Of a stretch of DNA of 55,644 bases, positions 29,274-39,058 are shown in pieces; the first letter of the stretch is position 1; each line of letters opens with the position of its first letter. The position numbers and the translations under genes were made by a program. Under the pieces are notes generated by a model. It was not told where the DNA came from, ran no database searches, and was given only the letters and a program-made list of their open reading frames with translations. This DNA comes from Candidatus Omnitrophota bacterium. GTDB lineage: Bacteria > Omnitrophota > Omnitrophia > JAHJGZ01. The stretch spans positions 1 to 55,644 of the forward strand of contig JAHJGZ010000134.1 of NCBI GenBank assembly GCA_018823795.1. The letters run 5' to 3'.

Positions 29274-29408
29274 CCCCGCTAGAGATAAAATTATGGTTTC
29301 ATTAATTAGCATGTGTGAAGTGAAAAAGTATAATTAATTTATAAAATGATTATGAAAAATACGGAAACGCCTCAAAACAAATAATAGCGTTTCCTATCTC
29401 TAACGGGG
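29274..29408. mobile_element. 135-bp non-autonomous relative of the GIY-YIG TIR element
   Basis: TIRs CCCCGCTAGAGAT (29274-29286) / ATCTCTAACGGGG (29396-29408); GGAAACGC (29363-29370)/GCGTTTCC (29387-29394) subterminal hairpin; TGAG flanking duplication 29270-29273/29409-29412. Confidence 0.8.
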
Positions 29409-29427
29409 TGAGCGTTAAGGTTTATCG

Positions 29428-32400
29428 ATGTTAAAAAAGATAATGGACAATACCAAAAGAAATGTGAACGAAATAAATACGTGCGCTGTCGAACTTAAGA
29501 ACGTTGGAGAAAGATACAATGTCTTTCACCACAAGATAGATAGCATCAAAGAAAAGATTCTTAAGCGGATGTCGATCGGTAAAGGCACACGACAAGAATT
29601 ATGGGCACTGAAGGATATTTCACTTACAATAAAAAAAGGGGAAGTGGTCGGCATTATCGGAGAAAATGGTTCGGGGAAGACAACCCTTTTAAAACTTATT
29701 GCAGGGATATTAAAACCTGACCGGGGTAACATTCATATTAACGGGACCATTGCCGCAATTTTACAATTAGGGGTTGGTTTTCATCGTGATTTGACCGGAA
29801 GAGAAAATATTTATCTTAATGGTGCGATGCTTGGTATTGATACGGAAACGATTAAAAGTAAGATTGATCAGATGATTTCGTTTGCCGAGTTAGAAGACTT
29901 TATCGACATGCCGCTTAAAACATACTCAAGCGGTATGGAAATGCGATTAGGTTTTAGTATCGCAGTGAATGTTGATCCCGACATTCTCCTTATTGATGAG
30001 GTGTTAATCATCGGTGACGTGGCGTTTCAACAGAAATGTATGCATCATATCGAAACTCTTAAAGGTCGCGGAAAGACCATTGTTGTCGTTTCCCATAGTA
30101 TGAATTTAATCGATCAAATGTGTGATAGAACATTTTTATTGCGAAAAGGGGAGTTAATTTGTCGTGGAAAAACGCGGGAGGTAATTAATTATTACTATCA
30201 ATGTTCAGGGCGTAAACGAGGTATTGCCCTTGCTTCCTATGCGGACGTTGAGCTTATTTTTAATAATGGACGCTTATTTATCTTTTGGAAAAAAAGAGCG
30301 ATTACTCCTGATCCGGGTATGTATGTGTCAATTACGCGGGGTGAAACGAGATTCTATTCCTTCCAAGCATACTGGAAAATGAAAACATCTTCACCGACAT
30401 CATTTGAAGCGGAAGGTTTTTTAGAAGCATTATCAACTACTATCACGTGGAAGACCAATCTTGGCCCCGATGGTTCACTGTATTTTGACATTCATGTTCA
30501 AACAGAAGCATCTGCTCAGGAGATGGACGTAAAATTTATTACTCTATTTGATAGTGATTATGAATCGTGGTTTTGTAATGTGAAGCGAGGAGTGTTTTCA
30601 GCGATGTATCATGGGGATGAAATGTGCCTCCATTCAACAATGGTACGACGCGGGGATTTTTTTGGCGTTGATGTTGCACATGATAAGGATGATGTTCTGC
30701 CGGGAATGATCTTTAGTATGACAGAAGAAAAAAACATTATTTCATTTTCGCATAAGGCCATCAACGGCAATTCTCATTGTCTTGAACTAAACTTTTCAAA
30801 AGGTAAAAGAAGGAGCGCCTTAATTAAAGGAAATATTTCGCTCTTTACTGATATAACAAAAATAGATGAGATCGTTCGACGTATTGAAGAAAAAGCAACG
30901 ATACAGAATAACACAATTCGTCTTCACTTTGATGATTATGATAGCGCAATTAAGGTTTTTTACCAAGATTGTGAAATAACGCAAGGGAAAGGGTTCTACA
31001 CCTCCTTGCTGTATCAAAATATTTGGTACAATTCATCAGCGATGAAATGGCATCGTGAAAGAGTGTCACCTTCCAGTATGAAATTGATTGGAACAATGCC
31101 GAACATTCCTGTTGTCCAGGAATGGCTTTTTGAATTACACGATAATCGGTTGGATGTCAAAACAGTGATGGAAACGACTGAAGGTGGCACCTTTTCCCAT
31201 CCGCAGCTTGTTGTATTAGCTAATAAGGAGTACAACGAATGGTTTCAAAATATTTCGAAAGGTGTCTGTCTTGATTTCAGACATGATATACCATGGGAAG
31301 AAATTCCACTCCCGCATGACATTTCGGTTGATTTTTTCGCCATTGCTCAGGATAAGGGGGATGTACCGGCATTAATTTTTACCGACTATTCAAAAAATCC
31401 TAACATCAAACGTTCCCTTTCGAATACTATGCAACAAGGTCCTGCACGAGCGGTTAGTTTTATTTCGAATGCGCAAGTGTCGCGAGAAACATTTTATATA
31501 CGGTTTTATTTTGATGAGTACGATCTCCTTTCGAATATTGTTCGAGCCATTCTTGGGTTGTACGTATTAGAAATCTTGTTGGCTTTCGAAGCACATAGTA
31601 TCACTGAGGGAGCTGTTCAAGTTGTTTTTGAAGAAAAACAATTGAGAATATTTTTTGATAGTGAAGAAGTAACCGGCGGTGTTGGTTTTTATAGTTCGCT
31701 GCGGGTAGGCAATCTTTGGCATAACTCATCTACTATGCGGTGGCATTACGAAAAGATATCGTCGCAGTGTATGAAATTAACGACAACAAAAAAAACGCCT
31801 GCCGTATTCCAAGAATTCATTTTTGAAGTTACAAAAGATGCTTTAGAAATTAAGGCGGTGATGAAGACAACTGACGGTAACATGTTCTCCCAACCACAGC
31901 TCGTACTCCTTGCGAACAAAGAGTACGGAGAATGGTTTTACAATTCTGCACAAGGACGATGTTTTGATTTTAAGCACGATATGATATCAGAAGAGATGCC
32001 GCTTCCGAGTGATGCGGATGTTTCATTCTTTGCCTTAGCATCGGATGAGGGAGATAAGCCGGCATTTACCTTTACTGATTGCAGAAAAAATGGAGCGGGA
32101 CGGATCGTGCTTTATAATACCCTTGAACACGGAGCGGCGCGTGCATTAAGTTTTATCTTGGATGTGCAAACATCACAAGAAGAATTTCATGTGCTGGTTA
32201 ATTTCCTTTCAAAAGCAACGTTAAAACGACTCATCCAACCAAAGATGCAGTCCATTCTTGATTCGCAAAGTATAACCTCAGAACGGCTTCAGGTAGTATT
32301 TGAGACGCAACGGTGGCGCGTGTTGTTTGACGGCGAAGAGGTAACAACGGGGGTTGGTTTTTACAGTTTGTTGAAGGTTAATAATATTTGGTACAACTCT

Positions 32401-35400
32401 TCGTCTATTAAATGGCAACGCGAAAAGATATCGCCGCAGTGTATGAAAATAAGAGGAGTGATAAGGAGTGCGTCGGTGCACCAGGAATGGCTATTTGAGG
32501 CAAAAGAAAACGAGTTGGAAATTAAGCTGCTGATGGAAGCTGATGATAGTGAATTTTCAAATGCGCAGGTAGTTATACTTGCGCATAAAGAGTATAACGA
32601 ATGGTTTTTAAATAAAAGTAATGGAAAATGTTTTGATATTAAGCACGATGTGCGGTGGGAAGATATCCCGCTCCCGAGTGATGCGGAAATGGAATTCTTT
32701 GCTATGACTGCTAAGCAAAAAAACATTCCCGGTCTTATGGTGGCTGGTTGTATGAATCAGGGTATACAACTTAATCTTTCTAATACGACCCAGCAGGGCG
32801 TGGGGCGTGCATTGCGTTTTGTATCGAACAAAAAACTTTCGCGGGAAGAATTTCATGTGCGATTTGCTTTTTTATCTACGAAGCGTCTGCATAAACTGAT
32901 CAGTGAGAAGCAAAAAACACTTGTTGAAAAGAATAGCATCACCGCGGGTCGAATCAAGATATTATTTAATGATGACCGATTAAGCATTTATGCGGACGGA
33001 AAAGAACTTTCGGGCGGGGTTGGATTTTACAGTTTATTGCAATCGAATCATAATTGGTACAGTTCATCAACGATTAAGTGGGAGATGGAGAAGGTTGCGC
33101 CGCGGTGCATGAAATTGACCGGTTGTATGAAAAGTATTTCAGTAAAACAAGAGATATTGTTTGAAGTAGGAGAAAAAGGATTTGAGATAAAAGTAATGAT
33201 AGAAGCAGAGGGAAAGAAGACATTTTCACAACCGCAGGTTGTTGTATTGGTAAATCAAGAATATGAGGAATGGTTTTACAATATGACGCAAGGGCGGTGT
33301 TTTGATTTTAAATATGATACGGTGTGGGAAGAGATACCATTGCCTGATGAGAAGGAGGTTGCGTTTTTTGCGTTAGCGGCGAAAGGGGAGGACAAACCAG
33401 CCTTTCTGTTTACCGATTGCACGAAGAATGAGAGAGGAAGAGTGGCGTTGTATAACACATTAGAGCACGGAGCGGCCCGAGCGATAGGGTATATATCAAA
33501 CGTACAAGCATCACGAGAAGAATTTTGTGTACGATTTGATCTTGTCGCTAAAGAAGAGCTCCAAAGGATTCTTCGGATGAGGATGACGGAGGTGCTTGAA
33601 TCACGAAGCATCCAATCAGGGCCGTTGCAGGTGGTCTTTGAAGCTGAGAAGTGGAAGGTTTTGTATAAAGGGGAAGAAGTAACCGCGGGGATAGGTTTTT
33701 ACAGTTTATTACAATTAAATAATATTTGGTACAACTCATCAGGGATTAAGTGGGAGCGGGAAAAATTATCATCTCAGCGTATGAAGTTAAAGGGAACGCT
33801 GCAGAACACAACGGTACAACAGGAATGGCTTTTTGAGATAAGGGAGAGCGGATTAGAAATTAAGCTTTTAATAAAATCAACGGATGGAAGTGGGTTTACC
33901 AACACGCAGTTTGTCATGATGGCAAACAGGGAATACAACGAATGGTTTTATAACGTTGACTACGGGAAGTGTTTAGATTTTAGATATGATACATCATTTG
34001 AAGAGATATCATTACCGAATGACGAAGCAGTAGAATTATTTGCGTTGACAGCTGAGCAAGAACATATGCCAGCACTTATTCTTACGCCGTTAGATAGGAA
34101 TAGTAGTGACATGAGATTATCGTTGGGGAATATACGACAACGAGAGATCGGCCGTGCAGTGAGTGTCATTTCAGAAGAGAAGGTAACGGAGATGGCATAT
34201 CGTATACGATTTGATTTTGTTGGTAAAACGATTATCCGCAAAATTATGCATGCGATGCTCGGATTACGCCTCATAGACGTATTAATGATGTTTGAATCAA
34301 GAAGTATACAAGACGGAACATTACAAGTGTTGTGCGAGGAAAGCCGAATGCGGATATATATATATGGTGAGGAAATAACAGAAAATGTTGGATTTGCGAG
34401 TTCCTTACAAATAAATGGCAGTTGGTATAATTCATTAACGATTCAATGGATACAAAAGAAAATATCACAACGGAGCATGAAATTAACGGGTTTTCTGGAA
34501 AATACTTCTATTATACAAGAGGTCCTTTTTGAAATAAAAGAGAATCAATTAGAAATTAATGCGGTTATCGAGGCAACTGACAAGAGAACATTTTCACAAA
34601 CGCAATTTAGATTTTTTATAAATAAAAAATATAAAGAATGGTTTTATAACATAAATAGTGGAAAGTGCTTCGAGTTTATGCCTGATACAACATGGGAAGA
34701 GATTCCGTTACCGAATGAAACGCCCGCAGATTTTTTTGCTATAACAGCTGAGAACGAAAATGTTCCCGCACTCATGGTGACTGACTGTACACAGAACCGC
34801 AATGTGAAACTATCTCTTTATAATGCAGTACAGCCATATGCAGCCCGTGTTTTAAATTTTTCTATAAATACAGATACAATACGCGAAGATGTTCATGTGT
34901 GTTTTAATTTTGTTTCCAAAGAGATGATTGATCATGTAATGCAAACTATCTCTGTGCTGCGTATGATCGAAGTAATATCTATCTTTGATTCTAACAGTAT
35001 AACATCTGGTCTCCTACAAGTGCTTTTTGAAGAGCATGCAACAAGAATTTTTTATGACGGGAAAGAAGTTACCGAAAGTATAGGGCTTTACAGTTCAGTA
35101 CAATGCGGTGATTTTATATATGATATTTCGAAATTTCAATGGAAGAGGCAGAAAGTAACATCCTCAAGTATGAAATTAATCTGGGAGGCAAAGAATTTGC
35201 CTATCATTCAAGCATGGATGCTTGAAGTTAAAGACAATACGTTAGAAGTACAAATAATGATCACAACAAGTGAAAACAGCTCATTCTCATATCCACAGTT
35301 TGGTTTTTTAGTAAATAGCGTGTATGACAGATGGCTTTATAATATTACCACTGATAATGGTATTGACTGTAAGTCAGATTCTACATGGGATGAACATTCT

Positions 35401-37659
35401 TTGCCGAATGATTTAGCAGTAGATTTTCTAGCAATCAGTGCCGAACAAGAACAAACACCGGTTATTATTTTTAATGATTGTCAGGAGAATCGTAATGCAC
35501 GACTGTCTCTTCACCGTCTTTCACAACATGGTATTAGCCGTGCAGTTAATTATCTCGTTGATACGAATGTGCAACAGAAAGAGTTTCATGTTAGATTCGA
35601 CTTTGTTTCTAAAAAGGAGCTCGATCGTATTGTTACAAAGAGGCAAAAGAATTTAGAGGAACATCTAAAAAATGATTTGGAAAAGAGAACCATCCGCAAT
35701 CATCGTGCAAAACTTTCATTTAATAAGGGGAAGTTTTGCATTTTTGCAGGTGGTACTGAATTAACCAAAAAAAATGGTCTATCTTCAAGTTTCCGCATCA
35801 ATGATAATCTGTATCATTCAATATCAGCATTTGATTGGGAGTATCAGATTAAAGATGATAACACACTCAAATGTGTTGGCAAAACGTCACTTTTTCCATT
35901 AACGCAGATATGGCAAGCACAATTGCAGGATAACATTATTACGTTTACGTGTAAATTTGCTTCACACAAAGAGCTTACGCTCAAAGATGTAAATGTTGAA
36001 TGCATTGTACAACCTTTTTATGAACAATGGCTCATGGGAATAACGCAGGCTCCGTTCGTTTCTGTTAAAGGCGATATTGATTGTGCAAATGTCCCGTATC
36101 CATCAGGAGATTGGCCAGAAATAATAGGAGTACGTACGGTACAGGCAGCACCTAATATTATTATTCGAGACATGTCGGATAATTCATTTCATCCCATGGT
36201 AATAAACTTTAATGATGAACTCGGTTGCCGTTCACTCAACGCAGGGAAGAGTAGCATAACAATTAGAAAAGGAGAAGAGAAAGTAATTTCTTTTACCGTG
36301 GAATTAATAAATAATAAAAATCTGGATAGCCTCCTCAAACAAAAACAGCATATGCGAACCTTACAACAAGGTACTATTAAGTTATTCTTTTATGATAAAA
36401 AGGTTCAAATATCTAAAAATGGTAATCTTGTCACCGATGAACACGGAATGTATAGTGTTCTACGAATAAAAGAGCAGGAGTATTATTCTTTGCAACAGCC
36501 AACAACCTATACAAAGCGGTCCGAAAGTAAAATGGAGTTTAGTGTTGCGTATCCATTTGGCAGACAAATATGCACGTGGACAATCCAAGCGGATGACTCG
36601 GTAACTGTTACTATTGATTTTGATTTTTCCTCTTTTGATTGTATGTACCAGTTTCATTTTTTTCTCCAACTACAAAAAGTTTACAGCAATGATTGTATCT
36701 TGCGTGATGGTAGTAAACAGTGCATGACGCCACATGGTTTGATTAGTGGCAAAAGTAAAGGGAATTTTTATCTTCTTTTTAAAGATGAAAACCATCCACA
36801 GGTGCCCCTTGCCATAGGAGGCGGTTTTAATTGTTCAGATACCATTGAATACGAAATTCATGACGTAAAGGATATTCATTGTAAGCGTATTGCTATACGA
36901 AAACCCATTCATGAGGGCGAAGGCCCATTTCAATGTGATTTTATTTTTGATACAAAGGCTTGTTACTTTCATCGGGAACAGATAAGCAATAAGGATACGA
37001 TTTTTTGGATAAAACATGAGAGTAATTCATTATTGTCCAAAACAAAAGAAATCACTCGGTCAATGGGGCTTTATTGTTCATATTATGACCACCAAACAGG
37101 ATGGAATGATTGTATCCATCATGCGGTAAGGGAATACATAAAACTATCTCATAGCGAAATGCGTATGGTGGTTAAATGGAAACAAATACCTATGGAACAA
37201 TTATGGATTATAAAGTTTATTTCTGCCGATGAACTATCGTGGCGCATCATCAATAAAGTTTATAAGGAATTTCTTTTTGAAAAGGAACAGTTTAACGTTA
37301 TGCTCTCTCCGCTGTATCAACAGTGGATGTTAAATGGAAAAAAGGGGAATTTCCCCGATGTTTTTAGTAAGGATTATGGTGGGGATTGGGAGTGTGTAGG
37401 TAAAAGTACGGACTGTAGTCAACCATTAACTATTTTTCCTGCAACGAATGATAGGGAGACGCCAATAGTAACGGTTAATTTTACTCCGATAAAAGACGGG
37501 TATAGTAACAAGATAATTAATTCTGATGATATGTTTCAAGGGAGAGTTTTACAGTGCTCGCGTAATGGACAGATTCTTATGAACCCTGGCGAATATGATT
37601 ATTTTGAAAGTAGCGTTGCGTTAAAGTTAGAAAGAAAAAAACGAAAGAGCAAAGAATAA
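29428..37659 (+). CDS. Giant protein (2743 aa): Wzt-like ABC ATPase fused to ~11 tandem diverged ~225-aa repeats
   Basis: Walker A GENGSGKTT, signature YSSGMEMRLGFSI, Walker B DILLIDEVL; then repeat anchors G[FLM]YxS...W...S...W at 30316, 30991, 31684, 32356, 33022, 33694, 34390, 35083, 35776, 36445, 37066. Confidence 0.92.
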   Translation: MLKKIMDNTKRNVNEINTCAVELKNVGERYNVFHHKIDSIKEKILKRMSIGKGTRQELWALKDISLTIKKGEVVGIIGENGSGKTTLLKLIAGILKPDRGNIHINGTIAAILQLGVGFHRDLTGRENIYLNGAMLGIDTETIKSKIDQMISFAELEDFIDMPLKTYSSGMEMRLGFSIAVNVDPDILLIDEVLIIGDVAFQQKCMHHIETLKGRGKTIVVVSHSMNLIDQMCDRTFLLRKGELICRGKTREVINYYYQCSGRKRGIALASYADVELIFNNGRLFIFWKKRAITPDPGMYVSITRGETRFYSFQAYWKMKTSSPTSFEAEGFLEALSTTITWKTNLGPDGSLYFDIHVQTEASAQEMDVKFITLFDSDYESWFCNVKRGVFSAMYHGDEMCLHSTMVRRGDFFGVDVAHDKDDVLPGMIFSMTEEKNIISFSHKAINGNSHCLELNFSKGKRRSALIKGNISLFTDITKIDEIVRRIEEKATIQNNTIRLHFDDYDSAIKVFYQDCEITQGKGFYTSLLYQNIWYNSSAMKWHRERVSPSSMKLIGTMPNIPVVQEWLFELHDNRLDVKTVMETTEGGTFSHPQLVVLANKEYNEWFQNISKGVCLDFRHDIPWEEIPLPHDISVDFFAIAQDKGDVPALIFTDYSKNPNIKRSLSNTMQQGPARAVSFISNAQVSRETFYIRFYFDEYDLLSNIVRAILGLYVLEILLAFEAHSITEGAVQVVFEEKQLRIFFDSEEVTGGVGFYSSLRVGNLWHNSSTMRWHYEKISSQCMKLTTTKKTPAVFQEFIFEVTKDALEIKAVMKTTDGNMFSQPQLVLLANKEYGEWFYNSAQGRCFDFKHDMISEEMPLPSDADVSFFALASDEGDKPAFTFTDCRKNGAGRIVLYNTLEHGAARALSFILDVQTSQEEFHVLVNFLSKATLKRLIQPKMQSILDSQSITSERLQVVFETQRWRVLFDGEEVTTGVGFYSLLKVNNIWYNSSSIKWQREKISPQCMKIRGVIRSASVHQEWLFEAKENELEIKLLMEADDSEFSNAQVVILAHKEYNEWFLNKSNGKCFDIKHDVRWEDIPLPSDAEMEFFAMTAKQKNIPGLMVAGCMNQGIQLNLSNTTQQGVGRALRFVSNKKLSREEFHVRFAFLSTKRLHKLISEKQKTLVEKNSITAGRIKILFNDDRLSIYADGKELSGGVGFYSLLQSNHNWYSSSTIKWEMEKVAPRCMKLTGCMKSISVKQEILFEVGEKGFEIKVMIEAEGKKTFSQPQVVVLVNQEYEEWFYNMTQGRCFDFKYDTVWEEIPLPDEKEVAFFALAAKGEDKPAFLFTDCTKNERGRVALYNTLEHGAARAIGYISNVQASREEFCVRFDLVAKEELQRILRMRMTEVLESRSIQSGPLQVVFEAEKWKVLYKGEEVTAGIGFYSLLQLNNIWYNSSGIKWEREKLSSQRMKLKGTLQNTTVQQEWLFEIRESGLEIKLLIKSTDGSGFTNTQFVMMANREYNEWFYNVDYGKCLDFRYDTSFEEISLPNDEAVELFALTAEQEHMPALILTPLDRNSSDMRLSLGNIRQREIGRAVSVISEEKVTEMAYRIRFDFVGKTIIRKIMHAMLGLRLIDVLMMFESRSIQDGTLQVLCEESRMRIYIYGEEITENVGFASSLQINGSWYNSLTIQWIQKKISQRSMKLTGFLENTSIIQEVLFEIKENQLEINAVIEATDKRTFSQTQFRFFINKKYKEWFYNINSGKCFEFMPDTTWEEIPLPNETPADFFAITAENENVPALMVTDCTQNRNVKLSLYNAVQPYAARVLNFSINTDTIREDVHVCFNFVSKEMIDHVMQTISVLRMIEVISIFDSNSITSGLLQVLFEEHATRIFYDGKEVTESIGLYSSVQCGDFIYDISKFQWKRQKVTSSSMKLIWEAKNLPIIQAWMLEVKDNTLEVQIMITTSENSSFSYPQFGFLVNSVYDRWLYNITTDNGIDCKSDSTWDEHSLPNDLAVDFLAISAEQEQTPVIIFNDCQENRNARLSLHRLSQHGISRAVNYLVDTNVQQKEFHVRFDFVSKKELDRIVTKRQKNLEEHLKNDLEKRTIRNHRAKLSFNKGKFCIFAGGTELTKKNGLSSSFRINDNLYHSISAFDWEYQIKDDNTLKCVGKTSLFPLTQIWQAQLQDNIITFTCKFASHKELTLKDVNVECIVQPFYEQWLMGITQAPFVSVKGDIDCANVPYPSGDWPEIIGVRTVQAAPNIIIRDMSDNSFHPMVINFNDELGCRSLNAGKSSITIRKGEEKVISFTVELINNKNLDSLLKQKQHMRTLQQGTIKLFFYDKKVQISKNGNLVTDEHGMYSVLRIKEQEYYSLQQPTTYTKRSESKMEFSVAYPFGRQICTWTIQADDSVTVTIDFDFSSFDCMYQFHFFLQLQKVYSNDCILRDGSKQCMTPHGLISGKSKGNFYLLFKDENHPQVPLAIGGGFNCSDTIEYEIHDVKDIHCKRIAIRKPIHEGEGPFQCDFIFDTKACYFHREQISNKDTIFWIKHESNSLLSKTKEITRSMGLYCSYYDHQTGWNDCIHHAVREYIKLSHSEMRMVVKWKQIPMEQLWIIKFISADELSWRIINKVYKEFLFEKEQFNVMLSPLYQQWMLNGKKGNFPDVFSKDYGGDWECVGKSTDCSQPLTIFPATNDRETPIVTVNFTPIKDGYSNKIINSDDMFQGRVLQCSRNGQILMNPGEYDYFESSVALKLERKKRKSKE
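30316..37600 (+). repeat. ~11 coding repeats of about 620-700 bp
   Basis: Consensus GFYSSLxxxNIWYNSSxxKWxxEKxSxxxMKLxGxxxxxxVxQEWLFEVxxxxLEIKxxMExxxxxxFSxPQxVxLANKEYxEWFYNxxxGxCFDFKxDxxWEEIPLPxDxxVxFFAxxAExxxxPALxFTDCxxNxxxRLSLYNTxQHGxARAxxFIS; anchor spacing 675, 693, 672, 666, 672, 696, 693, 693, 669, 621 nt. Confidence 0.88.
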
Positions 37660-37763
37660 TGAGACTAAAGAGATTTTTTAATTTGGGATATCTTTTTTTT
37701 ATTACTATTGTTTATTATCTGTATTTAGTATATGCAAGAATCGTTAAGCAGAATCGCGTGTGA
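37659..37763 (+). CDS. Small single-TM protein (34 aa)
   Basis: MRLKRFFNLGYLFFITIVYYLYLVYARIVKQNRV*, start overlaps the giant ORF stop (TAATG); below ORF-track cutoff. Confidence 0.35.
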   Translation: MRLKRFFNLGYLFFITIVYYLYLVYARIVKQNRV

Positions 37764-37795
37764 TAGCCCATAATTAAATGGTATAGGGAAATATA

Positions 37796-39058
37796 ATGAA
37801 AATTTTGCTTGTACATCCACATGATATTTTTGATCACCATGAGCCGTGGACTATACGCATAGAGAATATTGCTCGCGAATTTGTTCGTATGGGGCATACG
37901 GTGAAGTTAATACACTTTCTTCAGGAAACATCGATAGAAAAACATACGCGTCATCCCTATGGTTTTGAAGTCATTTCACTCAGGCGGCGGGGAGAATGGA
38001 AACGTTTTATGAAAAACTTCCGAGAAATTCTTACCGAAATCGAGTGGGCAGATATCGTACATTTCCAAAAATGTTTTCATTATGTCAGCCTTCCGGTTCT
38101 TTTCGGATGTTATAAATTCCGAAAACCGGTGCATTATGATTGGGATGATTTAGAAGAAGCAATTTATGAGACTTCTGCGCATCCTCCGAGCAGGTATATA
38201 CATTTTTTTCTTAATACTTTTGAGCGTATACTTCCCACGATGGTAGATACGGTGTCTGTTGCGAGTGCGGAATTGAGAAGGAAATGTGTATCGTTGGGAA
38301 TTCCTTCCCAGCGAATTTTTAATACCCCTGTTGGTGCTGATCTAGGTACGTTTAATGGATCTGTTTCCGGTGAACGTATCAAAAAAAGATTTAATGCCGG
38401 TGGAAAGCTGGTTGTCTATATTGGGCAACTGAACGGAGCTCAGTATACACACTTATTTGTCAAAGCAGTAAGTAAGATACGGGAGAAAAATCCTCATACC
38501 CGCTATCTTATTATTGGTTCAGGGAGTAAGAGTAGAGACCTCCAGGAATTGGCAAAATGTTTGAAGGTCGATGATGCGATTATGTTTCTTGGTGCTCTTC
38601 GTCATGAAATGGTGCCACAGTATTTAGCTGCGGCAGATATTGCAGTAGCATGCTTTGAGGATAATGAAATAACGCGTTGTAAAAGTCCTCTCAAGGTAGT
38701 TGAATATTTATCGGCAGGAAAGGCGATTGTGGCAAGCGCTGTTGGTGAAGTGAAGACGATGTTAGAAGGATGCGGCATACTAGTAAAACCGGGAAGTTCT
38801 GATGCACTCGCGGAAGGGGTTCAACGATTACTTAACGATGATACGTTAATAGAAACAATGGGGTTATTAGCAAGACAAAAAGCTGAGGAAAAGTATAATT
38901 GGCCTCGAGTTGCAAAAGAATTGATCAATGCCTATGCCGTAGCTTTAGGGAAAAAGAAATCGATTGCATTAGAAATGAACGGGTATGCAAAAAAAATAGT
39001 ATTTAAAGAAGAAAATAGCAGTGTTGAAGAAATCAAACGAGAAGAGATTATCGTATGA
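37796..39058 (+). CDS. Glycosyltransferase family 4
   Basis: HPHDIFDHHEPWTIRIENIAREFVRMGHTVKLIHF, VYIGQLNGAQYTHLFVKAV, CKSPLKVVEYLSAGKAIVAS. Confidence 0.93.
   Translation: MKILLVHPHDIFDHHEPWTIRIENIAREFVRMGHTVKLIHFLQETSIEKHTRHPYGFEVISLRRRGEWKRFMKNFREILTEIEWADIVHFQKCFHYVSLPVLFGCYKFRKPVHYDWDDLEEAIYETSAHPPSRYIHFFLNTFERILPTMVDTVSVASAELRRKCVSLGIPSQRIFNTPVGADLGTFNGSVSGERIKKRFNAGGKLVVYIGQLNGAQYTHLFVKAVSKIREKNPHTRYLIIGSGSKSRDLQELAKCLKVDDAIMFLGALRHEMVPQYLAAADIAVACFEDNEITRCKSPLKVVEYLSAGKAIVASAVGEVKTMLEGCGILVKPGSSDALAEGVQRLLNDDTLIETMGLLARQKAEEKYNWPRVAKELINAYAVALGKKKSIALEMNGYAKKIVFKEENSSVEEIKREEIIV

Noticed and set aside
30316-37600. The repeats as a CRISPR or satellite array
   Set aside because: The repeats are long, diverged, all in one frame and spaced by multiples of 3; they are protein domain repeats.
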